From NCBI RefSeq assembly GCF_041080815.1, contig NZ_CP160205.1:3100001-3164000 (forward strand): a stretch of DNA of 64,000 bases, given 5' to 3'. This stretch comes from Mucilaginibacter yixingensis. GTDB taxonomy: Bacteria > Bacteroidota > Bacteroidia > Sphingobacteriales > Sphingobacteriaceae. Below the pieces are notes generated by a model. That model did no database searches. It was not told the DNA's origin and was given only the letters and a program-made list of their open reading frames with translations. Positions 60,790-64,000 of this stretch are shown one piece after another. The translations under genes and the position numbers were made by a program. Positions within the stretch are counted from its first letter, which is position 1; the number at the start of each line of letters is the position of its first letter.

Positions 60790-62076
60790 TTATTTTTTTG
60801 TGTAGATGATGCGATAGATGGTGCCTTTAACATCGTCGGTTACATAAAGCGAGCCATCGGCACCCATGGCCAGTCCAACTGGGCGATGCTGTGCATTGCG
60901 GCCGCCTTTGGCCGTATTTTCTGCCGAGCCTGAAAAATTATCGGCAAATATTTCCCAATCGCCGTAAGGCTTACCGTCTTTAAACGGCTGGAACACTACG
61001 CAATAACCCTTTTGTGGCTCAGGTGCGCGATTCCAGGAACCATGAAAGGCAATGAATGCTCCATTGCGGTATTTTTCCGGAAACATTTTACCGGTGTAGA
61101 ACAGCAGGCCATTAGGCGCCATGTGGCCGGGAAAAGCAACAGCCGGATCGATGTATTTGGCATCGGCTTCTTTTTTGCCATCGCCACCATACTCCGGAGC
61201 CTGGATCTTTTTATGCTGCAACTGATCATAATACATGAAAGGGAAACCCGCGTTATCGCCTTTCTTTAATGCGTACATACACTCTGCGGGTAATTCTGCC
61301 GAGCGTTTCACGTCATACAATTCAGGCCATGAGCTATTCAGGTTATCCCGGCCGTGCTGCATCACAAAAAGCTGATTATCTTGCTGGTTCCAATCCAACC
61401 CCACTACGTTACGCAAACCGGTGGCATAGCACACACCATCCTTGTAAGTTTGATTTTGCTTATCGGCCCTGAACTGCCAGATTCCGCCCGCCGAATCCAG
61501 CAACGGGCAACCAGGGATGCCGGGCGAATGCAGCCCACGATCTTCCACCTGGCAGGCGCTGAGTGGCGAGCCGATGTTGACGTAGATATTGCCATCGTTA
61601 TCCAGCACCAGCGATTTGGTTTCGTGCTGCCGGCCGGCTTTCAGGCCGGTAACCAGCCGCTCTGGCCGTAAGGTATCCATCACCTTATTTTGTGCATCCA
61701 GCTTGTAGCGAAAGATTTCGGTGTTTGATGATGCATACAGATAACCATCTTTAATATAGATTCCGGTACCGCCATAATTGCCAAAGCCGCTGGTTACTGT
61801 TGCTTTGCCGTTGGCACCTTCATGCAATACCATAATGCCCTTGCCATTTTTGGGTTTGGCCAGTTTTACATAGACCTCTCCCTGAGGTGTTACGCTAATG
61901 TGCCGGGCTTTGGCATCCAGCGTAGCCACTTTTAGAGCACCGAAACCTTCTGGGAGTTTTAACCCTGCATCGTCCGCATCTGGTACAGGGTCTGTTGCAG
62001 ATGGCAAACCGTTAAAGGCCAGGATACCCACTATCAGCATCACCGGTAAAACGTAGCGAATAAATGGCTTGATCAT
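60790..62076 (-). CDS. PQQ-type sugar dehydrogenase (sorbosone/glucose dehydrogenase beta-propeller)
   Basis: This 428-residue protein has an N-terminal membrane or signal segment (YVLPVMLIVGILAFNGLPS) and a six-bladed propeller typical of soluble PQQ glucose/sorbosone dehydrogenases: ETKSLVLDNDGNIYVNIGSP, YATGLRNVVGLDWNQQDNQL, VMQHGRDNLNSSWPELYDV, FIAFHGSWNRAPEPQKGYCV and RPVGLAMGADGSLYVTDDVK. The conserved His in MQHGRD fits the catalytic base and cofactor contacts. The sugar substrate is unknown, but the locus points to a pectin-derived sugar or aldehyde. It starts on the GH28 stop (TAATG). Confidence 0.9.
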   Translation of the reverse strand: MIKPFIRYVLPVMLIVGILAFNGLPSATDPVPDADDAGLKLPEGFGALKVATLDAKARHISVTPQGEVYVKLAKPKNGKGIMVLHEGANGKATVTSGFGNYGGTGIYIKDGYLYASSNTEIFRYKLDAQNKVMDTLRPERLVTGLKAGRQHETKSLVLDNDGNIYVNIGSPLSACQVEDRGLHSPGIPGCPLLDSAGGIWQFRADKQNQTYKDGVCYATGLRNVVGLDWNQQDNQLFVMQHGRDNLNSSWPELYDVKRSAELPAECMYALKKGDNAGFPFMYYDQLQHKKIQAPEYGGDGKKEADAKYIDPAVAFPGHMAPNGLLFYTGKMFPEKYRNGAFIAFHGSWNRAPEPQKGYCVVFQPFKDGKPYGDWEIFADNFSGSAENTAKGGRNAQHRPVGLAMGADGSLYVTDDVKGTIYRIIYTKK

Positions 62077-63623
62077 TATTGTATTTCCTTTCTGGTTACG
62101 CCGGCCAGCTTGGTATTAGCAATATTGACACTATTGAAGATATTGAGGCCTTTTACATTGTTAAGTACGAACGTTGGCACGCCACTAGCCTTCTGCGCGC
62201 GGATGCGTTGAAAATCGGCACCGTTAACGTTGTCCAGAATAAATGGTGGGCGTTGGTCTTCGGTAAGATAGCTTACCTGTACATCATTCATTTTCAGATC
62301 GGTTACATTGCGGATAAAGAACCCGTAGGATGGCATTACGCCAAATTGATACGGCTCCGGGTAACCTTTTTCCAGGGCAGGTACTTCGCGCTTGGCCTGT
62401 TCTGCCGTGCCGCCGCCTTTGTAGTAGATGCGGATATTATTCAGCGTTAAATCATTAATATCATTTCCGGGCACACCGCTGATAATAGCACCGTGACGGG
62501 AATCAGCATTATAAACCACCACGTTGCTGATGATAACGCGGGTACATGTACCTACTTTCATATCGGCCGGTGCGCGCATACGGGCACCCAGGCGCACAAA
62601 AATCGGCGCATTAACAATATCGCGCATGGTGATGTTGTTAATGGTTACATCCTCCAGCAGCGCACCATCAACCGTTTCCAGGGCCAGGCCACGGCAATAA
62701 GTAAACACGCAATTAGAAATAGTAATGTTGCGGAACCCGCCGTTAGACTCTGTACCAAATTTGATCCTGCCGGTTGGGTTACCGTCTGAATATTTCTTTT
62801 CATTACGCTTAAAGGTGCCATCCAGAAAACTGCCCTCGTCAAAACCGCTTACCTGGCAATTGGTGATGGTCACGTTTTCAGTTGGGCGGGCATAGCCAAG
62901 ACCGTAGCTGCTTTTTAGGCATATGCCATCATCATAAGGTGAATTAACGCTGCAATCGGAAATGCGTACGTTCTGGCAACAGTCTATATCCATACCATCG
63001 CGGTTGGTATCCATTTTCACGTTGTTTACGGTGAAATTATCTATGCCCGTAGCCAGGATGCCGAACCAGCCGCCATGCAGAATAGAAATGTCTTTAATGA
63101 TTACATTATGGCAATTGCGCAAGCTAATGGATTTGTTAGGGCGTTTATCGTCATCCCCTTTATTGCTGCGGGTTAGATCTTTACCCCAAATGGTGCCTTG
63201 GCCGGTAATAGAGATATCATGCAGGTTTTCGCCCCATATCAAACTATTATGCCAATGGCGATGACCATAATCCTGGTAAGGGTTATCGGTAGATTGTTTT
63301 TCGGGCTCGTCATAACCGGCTTCGGGAGTTGGTGGTGCGGCAATAATAGTAGCGCCTTGCTCCAGGTTTAACGAAATATTGTTTTTAAGGCGAATGGAAC
63401 CAGTCAAATAATTGCCTGCCGGAAAATTAACGGTGCCTCCTCCGTGGGCTGCGGCCTCGTCTATAGCCTGGTTAATGGCTTTAGTATCGATGCTTTTACC
63501 ATCACCTTTAGCACCGTAGGCGGTAACATTATAGCCCGCGCTGCCTTTGCTTTGCCCCAGCGCTGCGAAGGCGGCCAGGTTAAGCGTTAATAAAAATGTT
63601 TTCAGATAGTGCTTTGTGTTCAT
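62076..63623 (-). CDS. GH28 glycosidase (polygalacturonase family)
   Basis: This 515-residue protein has a signal peptide (ending LAAFAALGQ) and the beta-helix of GH28: YGAKGDGKSIDTKAINQAID at the start, then MDTNRDGMDIDCCQNV and NSPYDDGICLKSSYGL (active-site Asp residues), and GRIKFGTESNGGFRNITISN. The usual GHG histidine is not present, as in the second GH28 here. Its substrate is probably a rhamnogalacturonan or other pectic chain. It follows SusD in the pectin locus with 135 bases between them, and its stop overlaps the dehydrogenase start. Confidence 0.92.
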   Translation of the reverse strand: MNTKHYLKTFLLTLNLAAFAALGQSKGSAGYNVTAYGAKGDGKSIDTKAINQAIDEAAAHGGGTVNFPAGNYLTGSIRLKNNISLNLEQGATIIAAPPTPEAGYDEPEKQSTDNPYQDYGHRHWHNSLIWGENLHDISITGQGTIWGKDLTRSNKGDDDKRPNKSISLRNCHNVIIKDISILHGGWFGILATGIDNFTVNNVKMDTNRDGMDIDCCQNVRISDCSVNSPYDDGICLKSSYGLGYARPTENVTITNCQVSGFDEGSFLDGTFKRNEKKYSDGNPTGRIKFGTESNGGFRNITISNCVFTYCRGLALETVDGALLEDVTINNITMRDIVNAPIFVRLGARMRAPADMKVGTCTRVIISNVVVYNADSRHGAIISGVPGNDINDLTLNNIRIYYKGGGTAEQAKREVPALEKGYPEPYQFGVMPSYGFFIRNVTDLKMNDVQVSYLTEDQRPPFILDNVNGADFQRIRAQKASGVPTFVLNNVKGLNIFNSVNIANTKLAGVTRKEIQ

Positions 63624-63679
63624 TAAAATGAGCTTTACAGATATTACTAGGGTTATATTAAACTGGTTTATTAAGCCTG

Positions 63680-63707
63680 CAGCGGCCCCGGCTGGCCCGG
63701 GGCGCTG
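63680..63707 (-). terminator. GC-rich hairpin between SusD and GH28 genes
   Basis: CAGCGGCCCCGG and CCCGGGGCGCTG form a long stem with one mismatch or bulge around a 4-base loop. There is no clear T tract, so it may attenuate or stabilise the upstream susCD message rather than end transcription fully. Confidence 0.45.
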
Positions 63708-63758
63708 TGCTACAAACTACCCGGTAACCACTCCGGGAATTGAGAGAATCTTTAAACA

Positions 63759-64000
63759 TTAGTTCCAGTTAGGAAAATAGCGGCTGTTGTCATACTTCGG
63801 CCCGGTAATGGTACCATCAATTTGCGTTTGCGGGATGGGCCTCAACACATGGAAATTCTTAATGTTGGGGCCTGCATCTGTGTTGTGCTTTTTTACACGG
63901 GCTAACAGTGTGCCGGTACGCATCAAATCCTGCCAGCGGCAAAGCTCACCGCACATTTCGCGGGCGCGTTCATCCAGAATAAAATCGAGGTTTACATCAG
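63759..64000 (-). CDS. SusD/RagB-family nutrient-binding protein (C-terminal fragment)
   Basis: The visible 80 residues, ending at the stop 63759-63761, contain DFILDERAREMCGELCRWQD and LMRTGTLLARVKKHN, then the SusD terminal signature IPQTQIDGTITGPK and YDNSRYFPNWN. The N-terminus lies outside the window. SusD-like lipoproteins bind oligosaccharides at the outer membrane and pair with a SusC-type TonB receptor, expected upstream. It identifies the neighbouring GH28/GH105 genes as a polysaccharide utilisation locus, very likely for pectin. Confidence 0.95.
   Translation of the reverse strand, partial: DVNLDFILDERAREMCGELCRWQDLMRTGTLLARVKKHNTDAGPNIKNFHVLRPIPQTQIDGTITGPKYDNSRYFPNWN

Overview
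The window looks like a chromosomal segment from a Bacteroidota bacterium of the Sphingobacteriaceae type (Mucilaginibacter or Pedobacter are the most likely genera; this is inferred from gene content, not from a marker gene). Supporting signs are a SusD-like protein in a pectin utilisation locus, DUF3943, Wzi/RemB-like and SLBB export proteins, and promoters of the Bacteroidota form TTTG-N19-TAnnTTTG (clear ahead of hmp and tRNA-Leu(UAG)). No rRNA, prophage, transposase or CRISPR array is visible. Left flank (1-22 kb): a cut LysR regulator; a DUF4142 lipoprotein; DUF3943; the 5-oxoprolinase operon pxpBCA, whose 3' end is built into a 160-nt inverted-repeat element; a serine hydrolase; a Crp-type regulator; an atypical SDR; a GH105 unsaturated glucuronyl hydrolase; a Kup potassium transporter; a receiver protein convergent with an NtrC-type regulator; a SAM-I riboswitch whose downstream gene is a peroxiredoxin-fold protein without cysteine; CHAD; pterin dehydratase; an NsrR-like/hmp divergent pair; small hypotheticals; an MBL hydrolase; and tRNA-Leu(UAG). 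Centre (22.0-56.3 kb, all minus strand): one large exopolysaccharide/capsule locus read from 56340 down to about 22014. It starts with a CDP-glucose branch (rfbF, rfbG), an acyltransferase, an SDR and a split transketolase pair, then kdsA and kdsD, then Wza-like and Wzz-like export proteins, Glf and a GT2, Wzx, a Wzy candidate, two GT4 enzymes, the UDP-L-FucNAc set (fnlA, fnlB, fnlC) with a WbuB-like transferase. It ends with a PglC-like transferase, ATP-grasp ligase, HAD and aminotransferase, a Wzi-like protein, a PglF-like dehydratase, HldA-like kinase, GmhA and a second (WcaJ-like) initiating transferase. The inner genes (about 26-45 kb) look more AT-rich than the flanks, as is usual for exchangeable surface-sugar loci, and a tRNA-Leu gene sits just outside each end. 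Right flank (56.6-64 kb): hscB and tRNA-Leu(CAA) on the plus strand, then a minus-strand pectin locus: SusD (cut by the window edge), GH28, a PQQ-type sugar dehydrogenase, a cytochrome c, GH105 and a second GH28. The GH105 here is a close paralogue of the one at 8.8 kb, in the opposite orientation. Most interesting points: (1) the SAM-I riboswitch with a 28-codon ORF ahead of the cysteine-free peroxiredoxin-like gene; (2) the CDP-4-keto-6-deoxyglucose plus split-transketolase plus SDR set, which could make a two-carbon-branched sugar; (3) the aminotransferase/ATP-grasp/HAD/PglC module, which lacks the usual PglD acetyltransferase. All are inferences from sequence and context.
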